Of a stretch of 64,000 bases of DNA, positions 1-8,968 are shown in pieces. The notes under the pieces were generated by a model. It had not been told where the DNA came from, did no database searches, and saw only the letters and a program-made list of their open reading frames with translations. The position numbers and the translations under genes were made by a program. This DNA is from Oribacterium asaccharolyticum ACB7. GTDB lineage: Bacteria; Bacillota; Clostridia; Lachnospirales; Lachnospiraceae. The DNA lies in contig NZ_JH414505.1 in the NCBI RefSeq assembly GCF_000238075.1, positions 210,477 through 274,476 of the forward strand, given 5' to 3'. Numbering within the stretch: the first letter of the stretch is position 1; every line of letters begins with the position of its first letter.

Positions 1-3000
1 CTTTAAAAAGAACGTAATCACTGTTCTCTCCTTGCTGATTCTTACTCTGTACGTAAAGGATAGACTGCTGCTTTCTTTCCAGACGGTAGTAGCCGTCCGC
101 TTCCAGCTTGTTAACGGTATTATTTGTCCAAGAAGTAATCGGGGGCAAGTTTAGCCATTCTCCATGCTCCTTAGAAGGATAGATCACAAATTCGGTATCC
201 AAAACGGCATAGTTATTTTGATCTTTCTCATCAAAACTGAAGGAAGTCGGCTGATTTTTCATCTTTAAGGTATTTCCGGCTACTCCAAAATTCCCCAGAT
301 TCTCCGGGCCTGCAGGTACAATACCGCTTCCGTCGGCCTTTAAGCTAAAGCCGCCCTTCGCTCCGATTTCATAGCCCTTCGGTGCGCTCATCTCTTCGAT
401 TGTGTACTTGGTTTTTCCGTCTGCTTTCAACACGCCTTCCAAACTGAAGCCGTTCCCCGTAAGATTGTTTTTATCTATTGTGATGTAAGCATTTGCCCCG
501 TCTTCCACAAGGGTATAAGTCGCCGCTCCGTCCCCCTTTAAGAAGTCTTCCTTCTTTCCGCGCAAACGGAACTCTCCCTCTTTCAAGTTTACGGAGTTAT
601 TTTCATTCCACTTTTCAAAACTGAACTTAGAGGGATAGTTCTGCATCGCAATCGGCGCCGTAATGGTGGCCCCGTTATAAATTACTTCCGCCTGGTTCTC
701 TCCTGCACCCTGATTGTCTTTTACTTCAAACTGAATTTTCGACGAAAGTGTATAGCCCTCTTCCGTCTTGATTTCCTCCAGTTCATACTTTCCCCAGGGG
801 AGGTCTTTAAAGCGCAGATTGGCTACTCCGTTTACGGAAGGCGCAGTCTGAAGCTCTTCCACGGTATCTGCAGCATTTAAGTCGGCATACTGATACTCCC
901 CTTCAGAAAGCTTCTTTAACTTTAAAACGCGCTTCTCCGTATTGTCATTCTTCTTCGGGAAAATGGACAACTTGAAAACGGCTGTATAGTTATTTCGGTT
1001 TCCCTGATTTTTTCCGGTATAACGCGAGGTAAAACTTAGAGCATGCTCTTCAAAATGCTTCTGAATCGTCAGTTCCCCTGTCTTGTAAGTCTTACGCTCA
1101 CGCTCGTCTGTAAAGAGCTCTCCCTTTTTCTCCTCTATTCCAAGTATATTCCGGGTAAGGGGATAGATATCCTTGAAATATTTTTCTCCGGTGTTAATCC
1201 GATACGTTCCGTACTGTGTCTTATCCAGACTATAGCCTGCGGGAGCCTTTAGCTCCATAATATAGTATTCCTTATTCCGATCTCCGGCTAAGCTGATTTC
1301 TCCCTTGTCATCGGTATCCTGAATATCTTCTGCCAGACCCAGAACTTTCTCGTCATCCGAAGCGGCAAGCGCAGTATTCAGTTCAGACAAATCGTCCTTT
1401 AAGAAGAGTCCGTATCTTGCCTTTGCAAGCGGAAGCTTTGCGGAAAGAGAATCCACCTTCTTCATATTAAACTGCACTTTAGAGCTGGAGGAACTCCAGT
1501 CCATATTTTTATTCAAATCCACTATGGCGATGCTCTTACTCTGGCCCTTATCCGTTATGGTATTCTCCGCCCGCGTTATGGCACTCTCTCCTTTGACCAT
1601 TTTAATATAGGTTCTATAGGTCAGGATGTAACTCTTATCCGTATTATTCGGAAGGGTAATTTCCAATGCCGTGGTATACGCTTCCTTCGAAGCACTCGTA
1701 TAATTTCTTTTTCGCTCCGCCTTCCAGACTCCGGTGCCCTTGGGAAGCGGAGTAAGCCCCTCCGGGGTATCCGGCAACTTGGCCGTTCCGGAAACGTGCC
1801 CGACCTCATAAAGCTGCACGGAATCCAAATCCAGGAAGGTTTTATCCTGAATTTCATCCCTCAGAATGCAGGAGCCGGAAAGCTTTGCTCCGAGCGGGTT
1901 GATTTTCACCGTCCAATTAACGACATTGGTCTTTTTTCCCGCCTCTTCTCCCTGTTTTCCCGTCTTTTTCAGGATTTCATTCCATAAATTCTCCGTGTTT
2001 GCATGCCCTTCCGCCGTCACGGTCACCGCCGTATTGGACGGATTACTAACCTGACTCGTCGGGAAAGTCGTGGACTCCAGTTTCGCCGTATTTCCGGCGT
2101 AGATTTCCATATCCTGCAGCGAGTCCGTACCGGAAAATTGATAGAGGCGCTTCCGCCCTTCTTCATTTAAATAGGCATAAACATCCAGTTCCAGCCGGTT
2201 CTCTAAAGGCTGATTCAAGGCCACTTTTACCAACTTATGCGTATCATCGATCGTAAGCTCGGATGCGGAAAGCTTCTGCTCGCCGCCCGCCTTATGAATA
2301 ATAGCCTTTGTCGGATATTTGGGGTCGTTGGAATCGGTTATCGTGAAGTACTCTGCCGAAAGTGCAGTCGCCCCCGTTCCGTCCTTCTTTCTAAACTTAA
2401 AAATAGTGGAGAGGTCGTCCGTAAGAACCACGTTTTCCAGACCCTTATACTCGTCATTGTTTGCGTTAATGGTGAAATGGAAATACGCTCTCTGCTCCTG
2501 ATCATCGTAAAAAGTCTTGATTTCCTTCCTCAGAAGATCGTTTGAATGGCTTTGCTTTACCTCCTCGGATTGCATTTCATGCCGCAGTAATGTTCCCTGG
2601 TAAATAGCCAGTGTAGCTTTATTCTTATACTCATGGGCCTCTTTATTGTGCCCGATATAATGCAATGCCTTTGTATGGTAGCTTATTTTCAGCTTGGACA
2701 AGTCCAAAGGCACGGAACTTCCTACTTTTTCCGCTGTGATTTGCAGCACACCGCCGGCCGTATTGGGTGTAGCACTCGGCGTATAGCGCACAGTAAGATT
2801 CGCAAGGCTTACTCCCCCGCTTACTATCGTATCCGTCTTATCGGCACTGTCAAAGTTCGCTACGGGTTCATCCCTTAAAATGTCCGTACCCTTGTAAGAA
2901 ATACTGAGATCCGCTAAGGCACTGTCTCCCGTGATGTTATCCGTAACGATCGCTTTATCGTAGTCGTCTCCTCTTGTGGATACATCCAGACTCCAGCCCA

Positions 3001-5395
3001 TAAGAGCCTTATCCTTATTCCAACTGCCTGCCGTTTTCTTGATAAAAGCTTTGTGGAAGGGCACGTTGGCAATCGAAGGAATCTGCGTCACACCGAAAGA
3101 GCCTCCGTCCGAAAGGGGATATTCCACCTCTACATGAGCCGTATTTTTAACCTGTGCTCCGGTAGCGGAAGGCTCCTCTGCGCCTTCCTCCACCTTGGTC
3201 CGGAAGCTGATGCGATAAGCCTGATCAAAGCCGGTTCCGAAATTCACCCTAAGCTCATTTCCTCCTCCGATATTGCTGGGAGAAATGACATAGTCTACCG
3301 TGCTCGCATGCCCGTCGGATCCGCCGCCCGGGATGCTTTTCTCCCGGTTTCCCTGGTTTAGAATAAGGATTTTCTTCGGTCCGTTCAGACTTTCAATCTT
3401 GATTCCCTGCACTTCGTCTACAATCAGCCCGGAACTCAGACTATCCACAACCGCCACTTTATGCGCATAAGCACGATTCGTATTAAAATCCATCTGCCAG
3501 CTGATATACTTTCCTTCAGTCTGACCGCCTTCTTTTTTCAGCTCCACTTTCTTGACGCTCATATCCGCAACAGCTTCCGTATGCGTCTTCGTCGGATCCG
3601 ATACCAGACGGGAAGGATCCTCATGACTGAGCTCCACCTTATTTTGCTCTACATTTTGCGGATCTGTATAGATCTTCTTTGTTAAGCCGGTCGTGAAAAT
3701 GATTTTTTGCGGTGCACGAATAGGCTCTCCCTCTTTCGGGAAAGTAAAGGAATAAGTACCCTTTGTATTCTTGCTTTCTTCTATGGCTTCTTTAATGTTG
3801 ATATTGGAGCTTGTCGCCGGATTTTGCCACTCCGCATCCAGGAATTTTAAACGATTTTCATCAAAAATATCTGTCACGGTGAGGCCATTCAGTTTCGCGC
3901 CCTTGCTTTCCGTTCCGACTTCAATCGTCCACCGAATCTTTCCCTCCTTTTGGAGATTTTCAGCGGTCTTCTTTACGCCGGAAATGAGTTCCGGAATCGC
4001 CGGAAATTGCATCACATGTGTCTTTCCCGGGATATTGATTTCTACGGAGGTCTCTCCCTCCGCCTTAATCTTGTCAGGATTTAAGCGGAACTTTAAAGGG
4101 ATATTTTTCAAAATATCCCGGATATTTTCATCCTCTATTCCCTCGGTGAATTGCAACTGAAGTTCGTAATGATTGCTTACCTTCTTAACTTCGTATTGAA
4201 AAACCTTCTTCCCGTCTTTGTTGTATACACCGCTGTCTGCAATAGAGGGATCCGTCGGGGAGGGATTCACATGCACGGCCTGCAAAAGTTCCGGAAACGG
4301 AATCCGAATGGTATCTCCATTTTTAATGCTTCGATTATTCTTCACTTCAAAGTAAAGTGACATTTCCACCGTATCCAGATTCAGAGGGTTATAACTCTTG
4401 TTGATTTTCCAGTTCGTCTTTCCGCCTGCCTCCGTCGCGGTGAAGTCGGAATCCGTCGTTTCACCACTAAGACGTCCGGTAAGATTTTTCAGACTAAAGC
4501 TGACATCTTTTCTGATTCGTTCTTCTCCTGTTGTACCCGCCCTATAAAAGGAAACAACGGAAAAGCTGTCCAAACTGAATTCCAGCTTGTCCCGCTTATC
4601 GCCGAGATACTTCTTTCCTTCTTTTACGGAAAGCGCCTCTACCTCGATATCCTCCTTCTTCACGTCCAGAATATCCAAGGTACTGATGCCGTCTTCCTTC
4701 TTTTCCTTCTTTAAGGGTAAATGCGTCGCCTGAAGCTCTCCCTTTCCTTCCAGAGGCTTACGAAAGGAAAATTTCAGATCGACCGTTCCCCGGTTCGGCT
4801 CGATTTCCTCGTATTCTCCCGTTTTTTCTTCCGTCAAAAAGAAGCCTATATCATATAGGCGCAGGTCCCCCGCCCGGAAGTCCTCCTCATGCTCCGTAAG
4901 CGCTTCAGTATAGGCACTGTATTGCTCCGGTCTTTCTTCTTCCTTAATCGGGCGCACCAGAAAAACCACTCCCTTCGGCAGGCTTTCCGGCACGGAAAGA
5001 GTGGCATTGACCGTAATCTCCTCATCCTCATACTTGAAGCTTTTGATTTGATTGGCTTCCATATAGGAAGGACTGGTCAAATCCTGCTCCGGATCGGATG
5101 TGTTTTTCTCTTTTTCCTTTTTGCTCTCGGCATTCATTCCCTGATAAAGGGAATCCTCAAAGCTTTCTCCGGATCCTTCCGTAAGAGCTTCTTTTTCCGC
5201 AAGAGTAAAGTCTTCGGCACTTCCGCCTTCTCCTACGAAAGCTTCGCCGCTTCCGCTGTCTTCTCCCTGCGGATTCAAAACAAAATCCTGCTCCGAATCC
5301 TGCATTGCGAGCACCGGAATCTGCTCCTCTCCCACTGCTATGATGCTTTGCATCACAATCATTAACGCCAAAAATAAGGAAAATACACGTCTCAT
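1..5395 (-). CDS. Giant secreted Cna_B/SpaA-type surface adhesin, C-terminus beyond the window
   Basis: The minus-strand frame is open from an ATG at 5395 to the window edge, giving about 1,798 residues without a stop where I read it. It begins with a signal peptide (MRRVFSLFLALMIVMQSIIA). An acidic linker follows, then a long run of adhesin-like beta-sandwich domains (for example NGDTIRIPFPELLQ near residue 350). From about residue 1310 there are at least three SpaA/Cna_B-type repeats, with signatures such as KARYGLFLKDD, GKYELEEIKTEEGY and EFVIYPS. Such domains normally carry intramolecular isopeptide bonds and build stalks on the cell wall. Any sorting signal lies outside the window. The ribosome binding site is AAGGA, about 8 bases before the ATG, and a 7-bp hairpin (ATACTGC/GCAGTAT) lies in the leader near 5430-5455. 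The ligand is unknown. It is a different protein from the second adhesin at 22900-28568. Confidence 0.88.
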   Translation of the reverse strand, partial: MRRVFSLFLALMIVMQSIIAVGEEQIPVLAMQDSEQDFVLNPQGEDSGSGEAFVGEGGSAEDFTLAEKEALTEGSGESFEDSLYQGMNAESKKEKEKNTSDPEQDLTSPSYMEANQIKSFKYEDEEITVNATLSVPESLPKGVVFLVRPIKEEERPEQYSAYTEALTEHEEDFRAGDLRLYDIGFFLTEEKTGEYEEIEPNRGTVDLKFSFRKPLEGKGELQATHLPLKKEKKEDGISTLDILDVKKEDIEVEALSVKEGKKYLGDKRDKLEFSLDSFSVVSFYRAGTTGEERIRKDVSFSLKNLTGRLSGETTDSDFTATEAGGKTNWKINKSYNPLNLDTVEMSLYFEVKNNRSIKNGDTIRIPFPELLQAVHVNPSPTDPSIADSGVYNKDGKKVFQYEVKKVSNHYELQLQFTEGIEDENIRDILKNIPLKFRLNPDKIKAEGETSVEINIPGKTHVMQFPAIPELISGVKKTAENLQKEGKIRWTIEVGTESKGAKLNGLTVTDIFDENRLKFLDAEWQNPATSSNINIKEAIEESKNTKGTYSFTFPKEGEPIRAPQKIIFTTGLTKKIYTDPQNVEQNKVELSHEDPSRLVSDPTKTHTEAVADMSVKKVELKKEGGQTEGKYISWQMDFNTNRAYAHKVAVVDSLSSGLIVDEVQGIKIESLNGPKKILILNQGNREKSIPGGGSDGHASTVDYVISPSNIGGGNELRVNFGTGFDQAYRISFRTKVEEGAEEPSATGAQVKNTAHVEVEYPLSDGGSFGVTQIPSIANVPFHKAFIKKTAGSWNKDKALMGWSLDVSTRGDDYDKAIVTDNITGDSALADLSISYKGTDILRDEPVANFDSADKTDTIVSGGVSLANLTVRYTPSATPNTAGGVLQITAEKVGSSVPLDLSKLKISYHTKALHYIGHNKEAHEYKNKATLAIYQGTLLRHEMQSEEVKQSHSNDLLRKEIKTFYDDQEQRAYFHFTINANNDEYKGLENVVLTDDLSTIFKFRKKDGTGATALSAEYFTITDSNDPKYPTKAIIHKAGGEQKLSASELTIDDTHKLVKVALNQPLENRLELDVYAYLNEEGRKRLYQFSGTDSLQDMEIYAGNTAKLESTTFPTSQVSNPSNTAVTVTAEGHANTENLWNEILKKTGKQGEEAGKKTNVVNWTVKINPLGAKLSGSCILRDEIQDKTFLDLDSVQLYEVGHVSGTAKLPDTPEGLTPLPKGTGVWKAERKRNYTSASKEAYTTALEITLPNNTDKSYILTYRTYIKMVKGESAITRAENTITDKGQSKSIAIVDLNKNMDWSSSSSKVQFNMKKVDSLSAKLPLAKARYGLFLKDDLSELNTALAASDDEKVLGLAEDIQDTDDKGEISLAGDRNKEYYIMELKAPAGYSLDKTQYGTYRINTGEKYFKDIYPLTRNILGIEEKKGELFTDERERKTYKTGELTIQKHFEEHALSFTSRYTGKNQGNRNNYTAVFKLSIFPKKNDNTEKRVLKLKKLSEGEYQYADLNAADTVEELQTAPSVNGVANLRFKDLPWGKYELEEIKTEEGYTLSSKIQFEVKDNQGAGENQAEVIYNGATITAPIAMQNYPSKFSFEKWNENNSVNLKEGEFRLRGKKEDFLKGDGAATYTLVEDGANAYITIDKNNLTGNGFSLEGVLKADGKTKYTIEEMSAPKGYEIGAKGGFSLKADGSGIVPAGPENLGNFGVAGNTLKMKNQPTSFSFDEKDQNNYAVLDTEFVIYPSKEHGEWLNLPPITSWTNNTVNKLEADGYYRLERKQQSILYVQSKNQQGENSDYVLFK

Positions 5396-5650
5396 ATTAC
5401 CCATCCTTAGAGCAAATCGATACTGCCGGTTCCCTCCTGCAGTATACCCGTTAATAGTTTCACCCGTCTTTTTTGACTGGTTTTTTTGCTTTAAAAACAA
5501 GACCGGATTTTTACGCTTCAACTAATTAAAAATATTTAAATTAGTGTGCTTTTCTAAATATCACCTCATTTTATCGACCGAATTTATACAAATATAATAA
5601 TAAAAGGCAAGTAAAAGGAAAAACAAGTTAAAAGAAAATCTTTGGCAAGC

Positions 5651-5684
5651 AAAAAGCAGAAGCCGAGCACGCTTCTGCTTTTCT
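5651..5684 (-). terminator. Bidirectional intrinsic terminator
   Basis: The inverted repeat GCAGAAGC/GCTTCTGC is extended by flanking A and T runs, so it can terminate transcripts in either direction. On the minus strand it would end the short unit that starts near 5868 and any transcript leaving the abiE pair. Confidence 0.75.
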
Positions 5685-5852
5685 TTCCGCCTTAAAGACG
5701 GACACTTAAGTTGAGTCTATTTATTTCAGGAGATTCCCGCTTTATCGTGCTTATGGTCAGGAGGACACGACAAAGGGATTTGTTATGAATTCTTAAGTCA
5801 TGCTGCATAAGGGACGGTAATTCTCTTAGGTGGCAAAACCCTTATTCACAAC

Positions 5853-5905
5853 AGTTAGTTTTATCTAACTGCAGTTATATTACACTAACTATTTTTTTCT
5901 GTCAA
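5853..5905 (-). promoter_or_regulatory. Sigma-A-type promoter with two tandem operator dyads
   Basis: On the minus strand TTGACA (5900-5905) is followed by 17 bases and TAATAT (5877-5882). The dyad AGTTA-N8-TAACT (5873-5890) overlaps the -10 region. A second dyad, AGTTAG-N6-CTAACT (5853-5870), is offset by exactly 20 bp, about two helical turns, and covers the start region. This layout fits a dimeric repressor binding cooperatively. A DtxR/MntR-like metal regulator would fit the symmetry, but that is only inference. Confidence 0.6.
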
Positions 5906-6067
5906 GCAATTTTTTTATTTTTTTCAAAACGAGTGTTACTGTCAAGTAATCGTTGGCAACTCCATCATACAGACTAAGGAATGTCTTGCTTTGGTTTAGG
6001 CTCTGCCTCAAAGACACACTACAAAAAAAGAGCCGGTGCAACCCTAAAGACCATACCGACCATAATA

Positions 6068-6922
6068 CTATTTAGTATCATCATTCACATTTAATACAGT
6101 ACCTATTTCTTCATAGACTGATATAGTATCTAAGAAATCAACATCTTTAGAATACGGGTTATTCTGTGTGTATTTTTTCCATAGTTCTTTTGGTGTTTCA
6201 CTTTCCCGGAATAACTCTACGATTTCCTTATACTGTAAAGCTGTTTCAAAAGAACCTCTGTATTTACTCGTTCTTTCTATTGCTTTTCTTAATATGTCTT
6301 TATCAATTTTATCTTTATAAATGCTGTATATCATATACAAATCATAGAAATCCCTTGCTCTTGTTGTGGTAATATTTCTGCTTGAAATAGTTTCAAATTT
6401 TTCAGCGAGTATAGTTTCTATGGTATAGGTCATAATCGGTATTGTACCTTCTTCTAAGATTCTTGAATAGGAATAATTCATTTCTCTTGGAGTAATAACA
6501 TCTCCTGTCGTTATATCTATATTTAAGGTTGCATTTATTTTCCCAAAAATGCAGGATATGCTTGCACAAAAATCTTCATACACATCTTCCTGTCTTATTG
6601 GCGATAATTTAATCAGCTTATATTCAATATCTGCATCAATTTCAATCGCTAATATTTCATTTAAAATATTTGATATAGACTCTTCATTTAGCGGAATGCC
6701 TCTAAGCGTGGTATCCATATCCATCGTACTACGCATATCAACACCGATAAGAGAGGAGATAAGAAGTCCGCCTTTTAATATAAAATTCTCACTATATTTT
6801 GATTTTGAGAGTTTTTCAAGTATTCCTTCAAACAAGCACATCTGAAGCAGAGAGTTCGGATTAACTCCCGTTTTCTTAGATATGTTCCTAATCGCTCCTT
6901 TTATCTGTTCCGATGTTTTCAT
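6068..6922 (-). CDS. abiEii: AbiEii-family nucleotidyltransferase toxin
   Basis: This 284-residue protein matches the AbiEii/AbiGii (MNT-fold) family. The N-terminal region carries the FILKGGLLI segment, followed by MRSTMDMDTTLRG, the DxD-type metal-binding motif of these nucleotidyltransferases. Family members are toxins of type IV toxin-antitoxin and abortive-infection systems and are thought to transfer nucleotides to a cellular RNA target. The ATG overlaps the antitoxin stop by four bases, as usual for translational coupling. The pair is clearly more AT-rich than its neighbours, which suggests acquisition by transfer. The length is normal and no frameshift is seen. Confidence 0.88.
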   Translation of the reverse strand: MKTSEQIKGAIRNISKKTGVNPNSLLQMCLFEGILEKLSKSKYSENFILKGGLLISSLIGVDMRSTMDMDTTLRGIPLNEESISNILNEILAIEIDADIEYKLIKLSPIRQEDVYEDFCASISCIFGKINATLNIDITTGDVITPREMNYSYSRILEEGTIPIMTYTIETILAEKFETISSRNITTTRARDFYDLYMIYSIYKDKIDKDILRKAIERTSKYRGSFETALQYKEIVELFRESETPKELWKKYTQNNPYSKDVDFLDTISVYEEIGTVLNVNDDTK

Positions 6923-7518
6923 AACAGCACCTCCGTATATCGTTTTAAAGCTTGCTCCATATTCATCCTAATGGCATATTTTGACAGTTTTAATAAATTT
7001 TTCTCCTTACCTGCAAAGTAAGATTTTATTGCTTCGCTAAATACTTGTGCATCTATTCTGTCCTTATCTTTGATAATATCAAGTATGGTTCTTTCTTTGT
7101 CATACACTAATATTTCTCTGCCAAAAGGACCGGTTATAGTTGTTTTTCCAATATCGTAATAATCTTTTTTCACATACTTAAAAATAATATTATCTCTTGT
7201 TGACTTGACTCTGCTGACATTATCTCCTACCTTTACAGTCATCACATAAACAAGGGGCATTCGTGTTGATAATCCTTGTAAATATGCCGCTGTTTCGTGA
7301 GAAAAAATACCTTTGGGTATTCTGTATGAGAAATAAAGATACTCATCAATATTCTCATCCGGAAGTACATAGAGTCCGTTGGCTATTTTTTCAAGTTCTT
7401 CTTTTATGGTTAATTCTTTTAGGATATCCTTATGAATACCAAGATTTAAGGCTTCTTTGGTAGTTATAATCCCATTATTTTCTTTTATTTTTTTTAGCAG
7501 GAGTTCCCGTTTACTCAT
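6919..7518 (-). CDS. abiEi: AbiEi-family antitoxin and autorepressor
   Basis: This 199-residue protein has an N-terminal winged-helix region (residues about 1-50, with NGIITTKEALNLGI) followed by the AbiEi antitoxin domain (GIFSHETAAYLQGL, then TGPFGREILVYDKERTILD). In studied AbiE systems this protein neutralises the toxin and represses the operon by binding inverted repeats in the promoter. Such a repeat lies directly upstream (7537-7564). It is the first gene of the two-gene operon and overlaps abiEii by four bases. Confidence 0.88.
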   Translation of the reverse strand: MSKRELLLKKIKENNGIITTKEALNLGIHKDILKELTIKEELEKIANGLYVLPDENIDEYLYFSYRIPKGIFSHETAAYLQGLSTRMPLVYVMTVKVGDNVSRVKSTRDNIIFKYVKKDYYDIGKTTITGPFGREILVYDKERTILDIIKDKDRIDAQVFSEAIKSYFAGKEKNLLKLSKYAIRMNMEQALKRYTEVLL

Positions 7519-7536
7519 TTCTATTACCGCCTTTTC

Positions 7537-7573
7537 GTTCTTAAATTATGGTATTTATAAGAACAAAAGTCAA
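7537..7573 (-). promoter_or_regulatory. abiE promoter with overlapping inverted-repeat operator
   Basis: On the minus strand TTGACT (7568-7573), 17 bases, then CATAAT (7545-7550) form a good promoter for abiEi. The inverted repeat GTTCTTA/TAAGAAC (7537-7564) spans the spacer and -10. This is the expected position for AbiEi autorepression. Confidence 0.6.
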
Positions 7574-7581
7574 TATTTAGC

Positions 7582-7615
7582 AAAAAAAAGACGGAGAACT
7601 CATTTTCTCTCCGTC
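7582..7615 (-). terminator. Terminator after the mecA-DUF1858 genes
   Basis: On the minus strand GACGGAGA, an 11-base loop and TCTCCGTC are followed by a run of eight T residues. It lies just past the DUF1858 stop codon. Confidence 0.8.
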
Positions 7616-7627
7616 CAATCCTTTCCA

Positions 7628-7861
7628 TCAAGCATTCCGCGAGGCTTCCTGCATCTCCATATACTCTCGCAAAACATCATTCAAATCCTCTGTCAAATCA
7701 TCCACATCAATGCCGTGAGCCTCACAGGCTTCTTCTAAAGACTCTGCTTGAGAGGCAGCACAAGATACGCAACCCATACCGTTTTGCATAAGAAATGGAG
7801 CGATCAATTCATTTAGCGCCAAAATCTCGCTAATCTTCATGTCTTTTGTAATTTCTTCCAT
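7628..7861 (-). CDS. DUF1858 small redox-disulfide protein
   Basis: This 77-residue protein matches DUF1858 (N-terminal DMKISEILALN, then QNGMGCVSCAAS). The CVSC pair is the conserved feature of these small helical proteins, which are often linked to redox or hybrid-cluster functions. The role here is not known. It sits about 90 bp downstream of mecA on the same strand and shares its terminator. A ribosome binding site (AAGGAGAATG-type) precedes the ATG. Confidence 0.8.
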   Translation of the reverse strand: MEEITKDMKISEILALNELIAPFLMQNGMGCVSCAASQAESLEEACEAHGIDVDDLTEDLNDVLREYMEMQEASRNA

Positions 7862-7952
7862 AGCATTCTCCTTCCTTAACGCCTTTTCAAGCTATTTTTT
7901 GTAAGGGATTCTTTTCTATTCCATAACTCCCGCCCGGGTAATCTTGATTCGA

Positions 7953-8666
7953 TTACACCGTCTTTAACTTCTGTAAAGCGTTTTCTTGGATCAATTGCTC
8001 CATATGCTCCTTATAATAAGCCTCTGTAGCGGAACCGCCGTTCACTCTTTCTCCATATTCCAGCAAAAGATTTGCAGCACGATTCAGGCTGTCGATGTCG
8101 TCTCCTTTACTGTGCAGACTCAAATAATACCCCTTTTTGTCCTCTGCCTTATACAGACTGTTTGCGCCCAAATCACAATACGACACCGCCTTGGCTGCAT
8201 CGATTACGCGATCCAAAGTCCGGAAGCGATATAAGCGAATCCCCTCATCTCCGGATTCCTTCTTCTCTTCCGCTACGCCGGGTTCTTCTTCGGTCTCCTT
8301 CAATTGCTTCATCAAGCCCTGCGCTCCCTCCAAAATCTGGGTTGCCAGTTCTGAAATCCAGCCGTTCTGTCCACTGCCGGCTGCGGAAAACTTCGAAAAG
8401 CGTGTATCTAACTCTTCCGGGTCATCCACCTTAGAAATAATGAGTTGTACCGCACCTCCTTGCAAAGGAACAGCCTCAATCATGAGGGGCGTGTTTTCAA
8501 TGGAAAATCCAACCTCTTCCTTCGCCTTTTGCATCATTTCATTAAATAGCCTTTTAGCAGCTTGAGAGCCATAGGTCATATCCCTTAGGTTTAAATTCCT
8601 CGAAGATAAATCTAAACTGGACAGTGTACACTTGATGGAGTTGTCATCAATTTTCTCGATTTTCAT
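7953..8666 (-). CDS. mecA: Adaptor protein MecA
   Basis: This 237-residue protein has the MecA layout: an N-terminal substrate-recognition domain (MKIEKIDDNSIKCTLSS...), a charged linker near residues 125-145 (EEPGVAEEKKESGDEG) and a C-terminal ClpC-binding domain (LYRFRTLDRVIDAAKAV...YYLSLHSK). MecA delivers substrates such as ComK to ClpCP. Length and order are normal. The ATG is preceded by AAGGAGG, and a promoter is visible at 8727-8755. Confidence 0.9.
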   Translation of the reverse strand: MKIEKIDDNSIKCTLSSLDLSSRNLNLRDMTYGSQAAKRLFNEMMQKAKEEVGFSIENTPLMIEAVPLQGGAVQLIISKVDDPEELDTRFSKFSAAGSGQNGWISELATQILEGAQGLMKQLKETEEEPGVAEEKKESGDEGIRLYRFRTLDRVIDAAKAVSYCDLGANSLYKAEDKKGYYLSLHSKGDDIDSLNRAANLLLEYGERVNGGSATEAYYKEHMEQLIQENALQKLKTV

Positions 8667-8968
8667 GGCTCCTCCTTACTATCGATAGCCTTTTTCCCTT
8701 ACTAAAAAAGATTTATCGATTGCACTATCATACTATTTAATCGGTTCATTTGCAATTTCTAATACCCGTTTTTAGAATATTTTAAGCTAATATACCGGAT
8801 AAATTCTGTTGATATGCTATATTATAAAAGAAATTTATCTGACTTTAATGATATTAAATCAATTTTATTAATAAAAGATCTTACTTTTCTCCCCTGTAAA
8901 ACGAAATAGGCTGCATTCCCCCATGCACTACAAATCATCTGCTCTTGATAAGGAAAAAGAAGAAGCTT
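8667..8968. other. Intergenic region between mecA and dnaB
   Basis: This 302-bp AT-rich stretch holds the mecA promoter and leader on the left. I see no gene, strong hairpin or repeat in the rest, which forms the 3' region of the gdpP-rplI-dnaB operon. Confidence 0.6.
8727..8755 (-). promoter_or_regulatory. mecA promoter
   Basis: On the minus strand TTGCAA (8750-8755), a 17-base spacer and TATGAT (8727-8732) form a sigma-A-type promoter about 60 bp upstream of the mecA ATG. Confidence 0.6.

Larger units (their letters stand above)
5396..6067. other. 672-bp intergenic region with an isolated transcription unit
   Basis: No intact gene is visible here. The right part holds a sigma-A-type promoter with two operator-like dyads (5853-5905, minus strand), and 5651-5684 is a strong bidirectional terminator hairpin. 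The ~185 bases between them carry only a 38-codon open frame without a ribosome binding site. The part from 5396 to 5650 is the AT-rich leader and promoter zone of the giant adhesin. Confidence 0.6.

Noticed and set aside
1..5395. Many plus-strand ORFs of 60-158 codons opposite the giant adhesin
   Set aside because: They are antisense shadows of the long reading frame, without ribosome binding sites or recognisable domains. The same applies opposite adhesin 2.
5685..5850. feoA pseudogene
   Set aside because: Only a few residues (LRELPS, then LRIHNKSL) recall FeoA, in a frame without a start, so I report the unit as unassigned and not as a pseudogene.
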